A stretch of 64,000 nucleotides of DNA from Anaerolineae bacterium (GCA_018432315.1 JAHDLB010000003.1:116937-180936); one strand, 5' to 3'. Shown: positions 43,559-51,778, counted from the first letter of the stretch. Made by a program: numbers and translations. Notes: generated by a model from the letters alone, not told the origin.

Positions 43559-43681
43559 CGGCGTGCACCGTAATCGCCGGTTCGTGCGTACAGGTATGAT
43601 ATAGCCAGTTTGGTGGAATGCTGGTATGCTGGCAGGTGACTGAAAACTGACATAGACGCGCCTGGGGAGAGACAGATTTGC

Positions 43682-45367
43682 ATGAGCAGTGATCCGCTGC
43701 TGTCCCGCACGATTGGCAACTACCAGATCGTGGATCGCCTGGGCAAGGGCGGCATGGCGACGGTCTACCGCGCGCGCCAGGTGAACATGCAGCGCGACGT
43801 GGCGATCAAGATCATGAGCGCCGACCTGGCGCAGGACCCGCAGTTCGTGGCGCGGTTCGAGCGCGAGGCGCAGGTAATCGCCCACCTGGAACACCCGCGC
43901 ATCCTGCCCGTGCACGACTTCGGGCACGAGGGCGAGCTGTTCTACCTGGTCATGCGCCTGATCGAAGGCGATACGCTCTACCAGCGCCTGCTGGACGACG
44001 CGCTGCCGGTGGACGTGGCGGCGCGGTTCGTCACGCAGATCGCCGAGGCGCTGGATTATGCCCATGCCGAAGGCGTGATCCACCGCGACCTGAAGCCCAA
44101 CAACATCCTGATCGACGCCTGGGACAACCTGTATCTGATGGACTTCGGGCTGGCGAAGATGGTCGCCTCGTCGAGCAACCTGACCGAAACCGGCGCGGTG
44201 CTGGGCACCCCGGCCTACATGGCGCCCGAACAGTGGCGCGGCGCCCCGGTCGACGCGCGCACCGACGTCTACGCGCTCGGCGTGATCCTGTACGAGATGG
44301 TCGCCGGGGAGACGCCGTTCGAAACCGACACGCCCTACAGCCTGATGTACAAGCACCTCAACGACCCGCCGCCGCCCCTGCGCGACCGGCTGCCGGACCT
44401 GCCCGAAGCCGCCGAGCGCGTGATCCTCAAGGCGCTGGCGAAGGACATGGCCGGGCGCTACCAGTCGGCGGGCGATCTGGCGCGCGCCTTCGTGAGCGCT
44501 GTAGAGGGTGAGGAAGACGGCGCGCCCGCGGGTGCGCCCGCCGAAGCGCCCCCCGCCGAGGAGCCGGTGCCGCCCCCGGAGCGCATCGTGCCGCCGCCGC
44601 CCAGCCGGATGGCCGCGCCGTCCGCGCCGCCGATCCCCGTGCCGGACAAGCTGAAACGGTCGCCGCACGCTGGCGAGTCCCCGGCCAAGCGCGAACACCC
44701 GACTCCGACGTCGGCATGGCGCCAGGCGATCGACGCTGTGGAGAGCGTGATCGAGGCGGGTGTCGAGCGCGTGGCCGAGAGCGTGCCAGTGCACGTCGAG
44801 CGCGATGTCCTGGTGCCCGGCGGCGGGATGCCGGTCGCGTCCCGCGCGCACAACCAGATGCACGCGCTGCTGGAGCCCGGCGAGCAGTTGGTCGGCGTGC
44901 TGGACGTGCGCGGCACCACCGACTGGCAGACGTGGAAAAACCTGCTGGTCGGCGGGCTGGCGCTCAACATTCTGGGCGGGATTCTTAGCTCCGGGCTGCT
45001 CAGCACGCTCGGCGTCGTGGCCTGGCTGTACATCCTGGTCCAGTCGATCCGCACCTGGAAGGGCCACATCGGGCGCTATTATCTCGGCTTCACGCCCCGG
45101 CGCGTGCTGCTGCTGCCGCGCGACGCCGAGGGCACGCCGGACCTCCGCCGCGCCCAGTGGGCGGGCTGGACGGTCGTGGATCGCCTGCGCCTGTCGGACC
45201 GGTACGTGCTGCTCGACGTGTCGGGGGGCAAGGGCCGGGGCATTCACCTGGGCGCGCTGCTGCTGGCCGAGGGCGAGGGCGGCCTGGGCGACCAGCTCAA
45301 CTGGCTGCCGGACAGCCCGATCACAGCCCTGATCGACGCCCAAGGGTTCGAGATCCGCAACATGTGA
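43682..45367 (+). CDS. Ser/Thr protein kinase with C-terminal membrane-associated domain
   Basis: A 561-residue Hanks-type kinase. The glycine loop is GKGGMATVYRA (about 21-31), catalytic Lys43 in AIK, HRDLKPNN (catalytic Asp about 135), DFG about 155 and APE about 182; the fold ends near 265. A Pro/Ala-rich linker of about 60 residues follows. The C-terminal 240 residues contain a hydrophobic pair LLVGGLALNILGGILSSGLLSTLGVVAWLYILVQS, then a sequence with YYLGFTPRRVLLLPRDAEG and WTVVDRLRLSDRYVLLDVSGG. That last region looks like a beta-rich PH-like domain. No PASTA repeats. It likely phosphorylates cytoplasmic substrates at the membrane. It is followed by murI after 24 bases. Confidence 0.9.
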   Translation: MSSDPLLSRTIGNYQIVDRLGKGGMATVYRARQVNMQRDVAIKIMSADLAQDPQFVARFEREAQVIAHLEHPRILPVHDFGHEGELFYLVMRLIEGDTLYQRLLDDALPVDVAARFVTQIAEALDYAHAEGVIHRDLKPNNILIDAWDNLYLMDFGLAKMVASSSNLTETGAVLGTPAYMAPEQWRGAPVDARTDVYALGVILYEMVAGETPFETDTPYSLMYKHLNDPPPPLRDRLPDLPEAAERVILKALAKDMAGRYQSAGDLARAFVSAVEGEEDGAPAGAPAEAPPAEEPVPPPERIVPPPPSRMAAPSAPPIPVPDKLKRSPHAGESPAKREHPTPTSAWRQAIDAVESVIEAGVERVAESVPVHVERDVLVPGGGMPVASRAHNQMHALLEPGEQLVGVLDVRGTTDWQTWKNLLVGGLALNILGGILSSGLLSTLGVVAWLYILVQSIRTWKGHIGRYYLGFTPRRVLLLPRDAEGTPDLRRAQWAGWTVVDRLRLSDRYVLLDVSGGKGRGIHLGALLLAEGEGGLGDQLNWLPDSPITALIDAQGFEIRNM

Positions 45368-45391
45368 CCGGCGACCGGCGAGGGAGCGACG

Positions 45392-46252
45392 ATGGAAACC
45401 AACGCGGCCCGGCCCATCGGTGTCCTCGATTCGGGCGTGGGCGGCCTGTCGATTCTGCGCGAGATGCGCGCCCAACTGCCCGCCGAGGACCTGATCTACG
45501 TGGCCGACCAGGCACACGTCCCCTATGGCCCGCGCACGATCGACGAGGTGCGGGCCTTCACCGTGGCGATCGCCCGCGCCCTGATCGAGCGCGGCGCCAA
45601 GCTGATCGTCGTGGCCTGCAACACGGCCAGCGCCGCCGCGCTGTGGCCGCTGCGCGAGATGTTCCCCGATATGCCGTTCGTGGGCATGGAGCCCGCCGTC
45701 AAGCCTGCCGCGCGCGACACGCGCTCCGGCGTGATCGGCGTGATCGCGACCGAGGCGACCTTCCAGGGCGAGCTGTTCGCCAGCGTGGTGGGGCGGTTCG
45801 CGCAGGGCGTGCAGGTCGAAACGCGCGCCTGCCCGGACTTCGTGCGGCTGGCCGAGGTGGGCGAGACGGACGGCCCGGCGGCGCGAGATGCCATTCGCCG
45901 CTGCCTGTCGCCGCTGGTGACAGCGGGCATCGACCAGCTCGTGCTGGGCTGCACCCATTTCCCGTTTCTCAAGGCGGCCATTCAGGGCGAGATCGGCCCC
46001 GGCGTGACGATTGTCGATCCGAGCCCGGCGGTGGCGCGGCAGGCCGGGCGCGTGCTGGACGAGCGCGGGCTGCGGACTCCGCACCGCGAGACGGGCCGCG
46101 TGACCTACCTGACGACCGGCGACCCGGCAGCATTCCGCGCCGTGTTGGGCGTGCTGCTCGGCGCGGACGAGTCCGCCGGGGCGGACGTGCGCGGGCTGCG
46201 CTGGCGGGGTGATCGACTCGACTCACACACCGAAAAGGAAACGCACCCATGA
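45392..46252 (+). CDS. murI: Glutamate racemase
   Basis: A 286-residue protein that makes D-glutamate for peptidoglycan. GVLDSGVGGLSILREMRAQLP, VACNTASAAALWPLRE (Cys76) and LGCTHFPFLKAAI (second catalytic Cys) are the family signatures; Asp13 and Ser14 are in place. GGGAG lies six bases before the ATG. It is 24 bases after a protein kinase gene and overlaps the GNAT gene as ATGA, so the three may be one transcript. Coupling of murI to a Ser/Thr kinase hints at control of wall synthesis, as for other MurI/kinase pairs; this is inference. Confidence 0.95.
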   Translation: METNAARPIGVLDSGVGGLSILREMRAQLPAEDLIYVADQAHVPYGPRTIDEVRAFTVAIARALIERGAKLIVVACNTASAAALWPLREMFPDMPFVGMEPAVKPAARDTRSGVIGVIATEATFQGELFASVVGRFAQGVQVETRACPDFVRLAEVGETDGPAARDAIRRCLSPLVTAGIDQLVLGCTHFPFLKAAIQGEIGPGVTIVDPSPAVARQAGRVLDERGLRTPHRETGRVTYLTTGDPAAFRAVLGVLLGADESAGADVRGLRWRGDRLDSHTEKETHP

Positions 46253-46986
46253 ACCCCGATTTTCACACACGCGTCACGGCGGCCCTGGCCGCGTATTACG
46301 GCATCCCGGCGGAGGACCTCGACCGGCCTGGGACGGTGCTGCATCCCATTGGCCCCGACGCGTGGGAGGGCTTGCTGGAGCTGGTGCCGGTCGGCGCCCG
46401 CACGGCGATCGCGGTGCCGCCCCACCTGCGCGACGAGGTCCGGCGCGTGGCCGGTGCGCGCCCGGCGGATCACCCGCTGGCGGGCGCGGACTTCAAAGCC
46501 GTGTGGGGCGACGACGTGGCCCGCGTGGGCGGGATGAAGGTCTACATGATGGACTGGGCCGGGTTCAGGCCGTTCGCGCCGGACCCCCGCTACACGATCC
46601 GCGCGCTGACCCCGGCGGACCGGGCCGCGTTCGAGGCGTTTCACGCCCGCTGCTCGCCCGACGACCGCGCCGAATCCGACATCAGCCTGGACCAGAACAC
46701 ACCCTACGGCGTCTTCGACGGGGATCGCATCGTCGCCGGGGCGAGCACCTACCTGTGGGCCGGGCTGGTCGACGTCGGCGTGCTGACCGATCCGGACGCG
46801 CGCGGGCAGGGGCTCGGCAAGGCGGTCGTGTCGGCGGTGTGCGAGCACTTCCGGCGGCTGGGCGACGAGGCAGCCATCGTCTGCTACCGGCACGACGTGA
46901 TCAATCGGGGATCGCAGGGCATCGCGGTCAGCCTGGGGTTTGCTGAGTACGCCACCTACGAGTTCGTGTATCGCAGCACGGCGTGA
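46249..46986 (+). CDS. GNAT-family acetyltransferase
   Basis: A 245-residue protein with start overlapping the murI stop (ATGA). The first 115 residues are an unrecognised domain. The GNAT fold begins near YTIRALTPADRAAFEAFH and includes VDVGVLTDPDARGQGLGKAVVSAVCEHF, the acetyl-CoA-binding loop of the Q/RxxGxG/A type (here RGQGLG), and SLGFAEYATYEFVYRS at the end. It would acetylate a small molecule or protein amine. Its 3' end faces the HEAT gene 19 bases away. Confidence 0.85.
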   Translation: MNPDFHTRVTAALAAYYGIPAEDLDRPGTVLHPIGPDAWEGLLELVPVGARTAIAVPPHLRDEVRRVAGARPADHPLAGADFKAVWGDDVARVGGMKVYMMDWAGFRPFAPDPRYTIRALTPADRAAFEAFHARCSPDDRAESDISLDQNTPYGVFDGDRIVAGASTYLWAGLVDVGVLTDPDARGQGLGKAVVSAVCEHFRRLGDEAAIVCYRHDVINRGSQGIAVSLGFAEYATYEFVYRSTA

Positions 46987-47005
46987 TGCGCTGGTGCAGA
47001 CCGCC

Positions 47006-47371
47006 TCACTCATCCGGCGGACCCTCGCGCCACGCGGCCAGGGCCTGCCGCGCCGCGGACGTGTCCAGCCGGCGCAGCGCGGATTCGGCGGCGTAGCGCA
47101 CCAACGGCTCCGGGTCGCGCAGGGCGCGCGCCAGGCCGGGCACCACTTTGGCGGTGGCGTGGGCGCGCGGCTCGACGCCGATGCGCCGCAGGGCCATCAC
47201 CACGCGCCGCCGCACGTCGGGCCGCGGATCGTCGTAGGTGTCCAGCAGGCGGCGGATGGCGACCGGGTTGCCGATCTTGCCCAGCGCCTCGGCGGCGGTG
47301 ATGCGCACGAAGACGTCGTCGCTGTCCAGGGCGCGCAGCAGGGCGGGCACGGCGTTGGGGTCCAGGGGCAT
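47006..47371 (-). CDS. HEAT-repeat protein
   Basis: A 121-residue protein starting MPLDPNAVPALLRALDSDD with AAGGAAG upstream; an in-frame extension to 47422 adds only a basic tail. Three or four HEAT-type helix pairs are readable: ALLRALDSDDVFVRITAAEALGKIG, RRLLDTYDDPRPDVRRRVVMALRRIG and LARALRDPEPLVRYAAESALRRL. Such short HEAT proteins bind partners or act as lyases for bilins or other cofactors, but no enzyme clue is present. Confidence 0.82.
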   Translation of the reverse strand: MPLDPNAVPALLRALDSDDVFVRITAAEALGKIGNPVAIRRLLDTYDDPRPDVRRRVVMALRRIGVEPRAHATAKVVPGLARALRDPEPLVRYAAESALRRLDTSAARQALAAWREGPPDE

Positions 47372-47445
47372 CGGCGGCTTCCTTTTTAGGGCGAAGGCTC
47401 GTCTGACCCGTTTATAGCGCAAAACGACGTTTTGGGGGACATTCC

Positions 47446-47484
47446 AAAAAAAGGCCGGGGCGATCTCGCGTGAGACCGCCCCGG
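47446..47484 (-). terminator. Terminator of the PD40-repeat gene
   Basis: A long stem (about 47455-47468 with 47472-47484, one or two mismatches) is followed on the minus strand by seven T residues. Confidence 0.8.
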
Positions 47485-47509
47485 AAATGGTTCGCGCCGG
47501 AGGTGGCGC

Positions 47510-49258
47510 TTACGGCAGATTCACGTCGCAGCGCCCGGCGGCGGTGTCGCACGTCGCGACCTCGGCGCCGTCATAGCTCACCGTGAAGCTGCCCGCCGTC
47601 CAGAAGACGGCGCTGTCGCTCGTGATCCAGCCCTGGCGCGCGTCGCCACACTCCGGCGGCGCGGGCTGCTCGTCCACGCCAAAGCCCCAGATCATCAGGC
47701 AGCCCTGGCTCTTGAAGCTCTCCAGCGGCGACGAGGTGTACTCGGTCCACACGTTCGCCGGCACGGTGACGCCCGCCCCGGAGAAGCTCAGCGGCGCGAG
47801 GTTCACGTCCCCACCGGACACGTTTTGCAGCGTGAAGACCGGTACGCTCACGTCGTAGATCAGCAGCAGGTCCTGGTCGGCGGGATGCCCGGTCACACCC
47901 GGCGGAGTCACCGGCGCGGCGACCGGTTGCCAGTGGGGCCACACGTCGTCGAACGACGGGCTGTTGGTCAGGTTGACGAACCCGGCCCCGCTGGCCTGGA
48001 TGGCGAACACGTCGAAGGTGCCCTGCCGGTTGTCGGCGAAGGCCAGCCACCGGCCATCCGGCGACCACGACACGCCGGCGATCTCCCCGGCGTTGACGGT
48101 GTACTGCATCAGGTCGGTGCCGTCGGGCCGGACGCTGAACAGCGCGGCCTGCTGGCTGCCCACCGGCGTCTCGGCGACGTAGGCGATGCGCTCGCCGTCC
48201 GGCGCCCAGGCGAACATCGCGACGTTGGCGTTGGTCGTCAGCGCGCGCGGCTCGCCGTCTTCGATCACGACCAGGTCCGAGAAGCCGTCGTTCGTGGCAA
48301 TAGTGGCGATCTGCGTCCCGTCCGGCGACCAGGCCGGGCTGGTTTCATCGGCGTCCGTCGTGGTTTCGCGCTGGAGCAGGGTGCCGTCCGCCGCGTTCAT
48401 GGTGTAGATCTCCATGTTGCCGTCGCGGTCGGAGGCGAACGCGATCCGCGTCCCGTCCGGTGACCACGCGGGATCGATGTCGTTGGCGGCGTCGTTCGTC
48501 AGGTTGAGCGGCGCCTGCCCGCCGGCGGTCATGCTGAAGATCTCCGGATCGCCGGTCCGCTCCGAGACGAACGCGATGCGCATCCCGTCCGGTGACCAGA
48601 CCGGGGAGAAATCGCTCGTGCCGGGCAGGTTGGTCAGGTTGGTGAGCGACTGCCCATCGGCGGAGGCGACGTAGACGTCGGTGCCGTCCGACAGGGCGAC
48701 GCGCGTCCCGTCCGGCGACCACGCGAGCGCGCCGTCACCGGCTTCGACGTCGCCCAGGGGCGCCACGGTCCCGCTGGCCGCCTCCATGGTGTACGGCAGG
48801 AAGATGTCGCTGGTTTGCGCGCCGCTCACGTACGCGATCAGCGCGTTCTCCAGCGCGGGCCGGGGGCCGGTCGCCAGGGCCGCGCCCACCGCAGGCCACG
48901 GCTCCAGCCAGTAATCGTCGGTGACGCCTTCCGCGGTCCAGCCGGTCTGGCCGTCCCAGCGGCGAACCTGCCACCACCAGAAGTCGTCCGCACACTGCGG
49001 CCCGGCGATCACGCTGACGATCTCGCCGTCGGCCATCACGCCCAGCACGGTGCTGGTTTCGGCGGCGCTGGCCGCGGCGCGCAGGTTGTTCCCCGTGCCG
49101 TCCGACACGGTGACGCGCGCGCTCTGCCCGGTGCTGAGGCGGGCGGGCGGGGCGGTCCCACAGGTGTCCTGGGCCGCGGCGGGATGGACCCCCGCGAGGG
49201 GCGCGATCACCGCCAGGGCCAGGCTCAATACAACTGCGCGAAAGAGTCTCGAACGCAT
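47510..49258 (-). CDS. Secreted SH3-like / PD40 beta-propeller protein
   Basis: A 582-residue exported protein. MRSRLFRAVVLSLALAVIAP begins a signal peptide; AAGGAG is eight bases upstream of the ATG, and a longer frame is discounted. An SH3-like domain lies at about 41-110 (NNLRAAASAAETSTVLGV). Residues about 165-450 hold six or seven PD40 (TolB-like) repeats of the type PAWSPDGTRIAFASDRDG, forming a beta-propeller. The last 130 residues form a beta-rich domain with Cys pairs (YDVSVPVFTLQNVSGGDVNL onward). Without a periplasmic Tol system it probably acts as a secreted or surface binding protein. The same repeat appears in the truncated gene at 63536. Confidence 0.83.
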   Translation of the reverse strand: MRSRLFRAVVLSLALAVIAPLAGVHPAAAQDTCGTAPPARLSTGQSARVTVSDGTGNNLRAAASAAETSTVLGVMADGEIVSVIAGPQCADDFWWWQVRRWDGQTGWTAEGVTDDYWLEPWPAVGAALATGPRPALENALIAYVSGAQTSDIFLPYTMEAASGTVAPLGDVEAGDGALAWSPDGTRVALSDGTDVYVASADGQSLTNLTNLPGTSDFSPVWSPDGMRIAFVSERTGDPEIFSMTAGGQAPLNLTNDAANDIDPAWSPDGTRIAFASDRDGNMEIYTMNAADGTLLQRETTTDADETSPAWSPDGTQIATIATNDGFSDLVVIEDGEPRALTTNANVAMFAWAPDGERIAYVAETPVGSQQAALFSVRPDGTDLMQYTVNAGEIAGVSWSPDGRWLAFADNRQGTFDVFAIQASGAGFVNLTNSPSFDDVWPHWQPVAAPVTPPGVTGHPADQDLLLIYDVSVPVFTLQNVSGGDVNLAPLSFSGAGVTVPANVWTEYTSSPLESFKSQGCLMIWGFGVDEQPAPPECGDARQGWITSDSAVFWTAGSFTVSYDGAEVATCDTAAGRCDVNLP

Positions 49259-49463
49259 GGTAGATCTCCTTCCACAACAAGATGTCAGGCGCGGCGGATG
49301 GCCGCGCGCGTTACCACAAGTTGAATCGCGTGCAGGGTATTTTGTCGTACGGCCCCAAGCATAGAGCATTCGGCACGGCGCGGGAAGAACGGGGCGGCCA
49401 AACAACGACCAACCGTAGATCGATCGTAGGAAAACTCGTCAGGTTGGCGGGACCACTTGGCTA

Positions 49464-49491
49464 TTGTGCGCGCTGCCCGCTTGCTTATACT
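49464..49491 (+). promoter_or_regulatory. Promoter of the deacetylase gene
   Basis: TTGTGC (49464-49469), a 16-bp spacer and TATACT (49486-49491). The predicted start site is about 25 bases before the GTG at 49522. Confidence 0.5.
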
Positions 49492-49521
49492 GTGGGTTGG
49501 GGGTGAGGGTTGCGCGGCTTT

Positions 49522-50364
49522 GTGGGGGATAACGCTATCAACCGGCGACAGTTCCTCAAATGGACAGGGTCGGCGGCGCTCGTCCTGGCCCTGCCACCGG
49601 GAGGCTTGCACGCCTCCGGCCCGGCGGAGGTGCCCGTCCCGCCCTCGCTGATGCTGCACAGCCGCCACCGCTGGCGGCTGGAGCCGATGCTGGCGGCGCT
49701 GTGCCGCGAAGGGTTCAAGGGCATCACCTACGCCGACCTCGAGCGGGCGCTGCTGGGACAGGCCGGTCTGCCCGCCAGGCCGGTGCTGATCACGATCGAT
49801 GACCTGTGCCCAGCGCGCGGCAGTCCCAGCTTCGCCTACTTCGCGGCCATGAAAAGCCTGCTGGTCGAATACGGTTTTGCCGCCACCTTCTCCGTCGTCA
49901 CCCGGCCCGACGTCCCGCACGATGACGCGGTGTGGGACCAGCTCGCAGCCTGGACGCAGGACGGCATCCGGCTGGAAACGCATACGGCGTACCACTCCAA
50001 CCTGGACAACCCCGCCCTCACCGACCGCGATCTCGAGGCAGAGATCCGCGGGTCGGCGGCGCTGATCCGCGAGCGGACCGGCTGCGACGTGCGCGCCCTG
50101 GTCCTGCCGTATGGCAACGGGTGCAACGCGCGGACCGGCGCGATCGATCCGCGCATCGAGGCCGCCTGCCAGCAGGCCGGGCTGCGCTTCGTCGTGGGCA
50201 TCACCGGCGGGCGGGCGCCGCTGCCCGTGGACATCGGGCCGGATGACGTGCTGTACGTCGGGCGCGTCGGACCCGGCATCAGCGACGACGCCCACGGCGC
50301 GCTCCACGAGCTGGCGCACTGGGGCGCTAGCGGCGGGCGTCGGGCCGGACGAACGGCGGGTTGA
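49522..50364 (+). CDS. Polysaccharide deacetylase-like protein with Tat-type signal
   Basis: About 280 residues. GTG at 49522 places GAGGG 12 bases upstream; a TTG at 49510 is possible. The N-terminus has NRRQFLKWTGSAALVLAL, a twin-arginine signal (RRxFLK). NodB-type metal sites are visible: ITIDDLCP (catalytic Asp pair) and THTAYHSN (HxxxH). VLPYGNG resembles the RPPYG motif. Such enzymes remove acetyl groups from chitin-like or peptidoglycan glycans with a divalent metal, and Tat export implies cofactor loading in the cytoplasm. The last 38 bases overlap the opposite-strand carbon-nitrogen hydrolase gene. The C-terminus GASGGRRAGRTAG is encoded within that overlap. Confidence 0.85.
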   Translation: MGDNAINRRQFLKWTGSAALVLALPPGGLHASGPAEVPVPPSLMLHSRHRWRLEPMLAALCREGFKGITYADLERALLGQAGLPARPVLITIDDLCPARGSPSFAYFAAMKSLLVEYGFAATFSVVTRPDVPHDDAVWDQLAAWTQDGIRLETHTAYHSNLDNPALTDRDLEAEIRGSAALIRERTGCDVRALVLPYGNGCNARTGAIDPRIEAACQQAGLRFVVGITGGRAPLPVDIGPDDVLYVGRVGPGISDDAHGALHELAHWGASGGRRAGRTAG

Positions 50365-51220
50365 CCTCCGGCGCGGCCAGCAACGCGTAGCGGCCCGGCT
50401 TGCGGTAGGCGTTGCCCCACACCTCGCGCTGGCGATAGTCGCGCAGCGCGTCCAGGTCGAACGCCGCCACGACGATCGCTTCGTCCTCGCCCGCCTCCAC
50501 CAGGCACATATCGCGCGAGCGCTCGTCACGGTCGAAGGCGATGCCGTCGAACGCGATCGAATGCCCGTTGTTGGCCGGGGCTGGGTAGTTCGCCATCGCC
50601 ACGCCGACCATGTTCTCGTACGCCCGCGCGCGGAACTGCGCCAGCCGGTTGATCTCCAGGTCGCAGGCGTTCGGCGTCAGGATGATCTCGGCGCCTTGCA
50701 GCATCAACACGCGAGCGCTCTCCGGGAATTCGCGGTCGAAGCAGATCATCGCGCCGACCGTCACCGCGCCCGCTGCCGTGTCGAGCTTGCACACGCGAAA
50801 CGCGTCCCCCGGCGTGAGGGCGGCCTCGCTGCTCGGCTCGAAATCGCAGGTGTGGACCTTGGCGTACACCATGCGGATCGAGCCGTGGCGGTCGATGAGC
50901 GCGACGGTGTTGCGCGGCCCGCCCGGCCAGCGCTCCAGGAAGGTGAGCGCGATCGCCATGTCCAGCTCGGCGGCCAGCTCGCGGAAATGTGCCACGAAGG
51001 GATCGTCGAGCGCGATCGCCCGCGCAGTCCACGCGTCGCGCGCGCCGGGCTGAGCCGGGTCGAACCCGCTGTAGCCGAGATTCCACATCTCCGGGAACAG
51101 GGCGATGTCCGCGCCGAGCGCGGCGGCCTCGCGGCAGGCAGCCTCGCCTCTGGCCCGGTTGGCGGGCTGGTCGTCCTCGGCGGCGGCGACCTGGAGCAGG
51201 GCGACTTTCAGGATTGACAT
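50327..51220 (-). CDS. Carbon-nitrogen hydrolase (nitrilase superfamily)
   Basis: A 297-residue protein starting MSILKVALLQ, with AAAGGAAG seven bases upstream. The Glu-Lys-Cys triad is complete: Glu44 in LFPEMW, Lys121 in AKVHTCDFEPS and Cys160 in ICFDREFPES. The substrate may be an amide such as N-carbamoyl putrescine or omega-amide; EFPE and the ending VWGNAYRKPGRYALL fit the amidase branch. It converges on the deacetylase gene with a 38-bp overlap. Upstream lie two LexA-type boxes and a promoter of opposite orientation; it is unclear whether the gene itself is in the SOS regulon, because I see no clear minus-strand promoter there. Confidence 0.9.
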   Translation of the reverse strand: MSILKVALLQVAAAEDDQPANRARGEAACREAAALGADIALFPEMWNLGYSGFDPAQPGARDAWTARAIALDDPFVAHFRELAAELDMAIALTFLERWPGGPRNTVALIDRHGSIRMVYAKVHTCDFEPSSEAALTPGDAFRVCKLDTAAGAVTVGAMICFDREFPESARVLMLQGAEIILTPNACDLEINRLAQFRARAYENMVGVAMANYPAPANNGHSIAFDGIAFDRDERSRDMCLVEAGEDEAIVVAAFDLDALRDYRQREVWGNAYRKPGRYALLAAPEVNPPFVRPDARR

Positions 51221-51264
51221 GCGATTCTTCCTTTGCGTTACCCGCAACAAACCGTTAAGACGTT

Positions 51265-51276
51265 GAACGCATGTTC
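51265..51276. promoter_or_regulatory. LexA-type SOS box (upstream copy)
   Basis: GAAC-GCAT-GTTC matches the Gram-positive-type LexA consensus GAAC-R-N-R-Y-GTTC. It lies 44 bases upstream of the CN-hydrolase start and 45 bp (centre to centre) from the next box. Confidence 0.7.
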
Positions 51277-51299
51277 CAGATCGTTTTGCTATCCTTAAC

Positions 51300-51328
51300 T
51301 TGACAAACAGAACATACGTTCGTATACT
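51300..51328 (+). promoter_or_regulatory. Near-consensus promoter with LexA-type box in its spacer
   Basis: TTGACA (51300-51305), exactly 17 bp, TATACT (51323-51328). The spacer holds GAAC-ATAC-GTTC at 51310-51321, again fitting the LexA consensus including a flanking G. The predicted transcription start is near 51335, with no good downstream reading frame. Confidence 0.8.
51310..51321. promoter_or_regulatory. LexA-type SOS box in promoter spacer
   Basis: Twelve-base site GAAC-ATAC-GTTC between -35 and -10. Binding here would directly exclude RNA polymerase. Confidence 0.75.
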
Positions 51329-51334
51329 GGAGAT

Positions 51335-51444
51335 AGTTTCCACTACCCACTGTTGGCACGCGAAAAATCCCCCCCCCCGAAATTCGTGCGGCGTGCTGAC
51401 AAAGGACCGGGCGATCGCTTGCGGACGATCGCCCGGTTTGTTGT
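51335..51444 (+). ncRNA. Candidate SOS-regulated small RNA with C10 loop
   Basis: A transcript from the promoter at 51300 would run about 100-110 nt to a hairpin terminator. Arms 51352-51361 (GUUGGCACGC) and 51391-51400 (GCGUGCUGAC) pair over ten positions with two G-U wobbles, leaving a 29-nt loop with ten consecutive C (51369-51378). A six-base link leads to the terminator. C-rich loops can pair with G-rich ribosome sites, the mode known for some firmicute regulatory RNAs. Frames in the region either begin inside the -35 or have no ribosome site. The gene is predicted from sequence only. Confidence 0.55.
51407..51444 (+). terminator. Terminator of the candidate small RNA
   Basis: A perfect 11-bp stem CCGGGCGATCG / CGATCGCCCGG (51407-51417, 51426-51436) is followed by TTTGTTGTG. 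The T-tract is interrupted. It also lies after the minus-strand small membrane gene and may serve both directions. Confidence 0.7.
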
Positions 51445-51465
51445 GCTATGGCGCCAGGTGCGCGG

Positions 51466-51714
51466 CTAACGCGGTTTGTTGGGGGGATGGCGCAGGCTGG
51501 CCCGCAGATCTGCGCCGCTGAGGGGCTTGCCCAGCAGCGGCCCGAGCAGGCAGAAATCGAACAGGCCCGCCGCCAGGGGTATCACGCCGATGATCAAGAC
51601 GATCCATCCCGCCGTGTCCCCGATCAGCAGCCCGATCACGATGAGCGCAATACCGGCGATGCCCCGTGCGATCCGTCCGTTCCGGCTTGCGAGAAAGCTG
51701 ATCAATGCATCCAT
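51466..51714 (-). CDS. Small DUF2892-like membrane protein
   Basis: An 82-residue protein starting MDALISFLASRNGRIARG, with GAGGAG about ten bases upstream. Two membrane segments (about 19-33 and 38-60) with GRIARGIAGIALIVIGLLIGDTAGW and LFDFCLLGPLLGKPLSG match the DUF2892 family, the short domain found alone or attached to rhodanese proteins such as YgaP. Here it is alone. Cys in LFDFCLLGPLLG is the usual conserved residue. Role unknown. Confidence 0.75.
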   Translation of the reverse strand: MDALISFLASRNGRIARGIAGIALIVIGLLIGDTAGWIVLIIGVIPLAAGLFDFCLLGPLLGKPLSGADLRASLRHPPNKPR

Positions 51715-51778
51715 GCTGAACCAACTCCTCGAACTCAATGGACGTTCACCCCATTATAACCCCGAACCGCGCGGCGCG

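Noticed and set aside
43028..46084. A 1018-codon frame opposite the Nudix, kinase and murI genes
   Set aside because: It runs across three well-supported genes and has no family motif.
51300..51521. A 73-codon frame across the small-RNA locus
   Set aside because: It starts inside the -35 element and would not be on the transcript. A 38-codon TTG-initiated frame in the RNA has no ribosome site at a usable distance.
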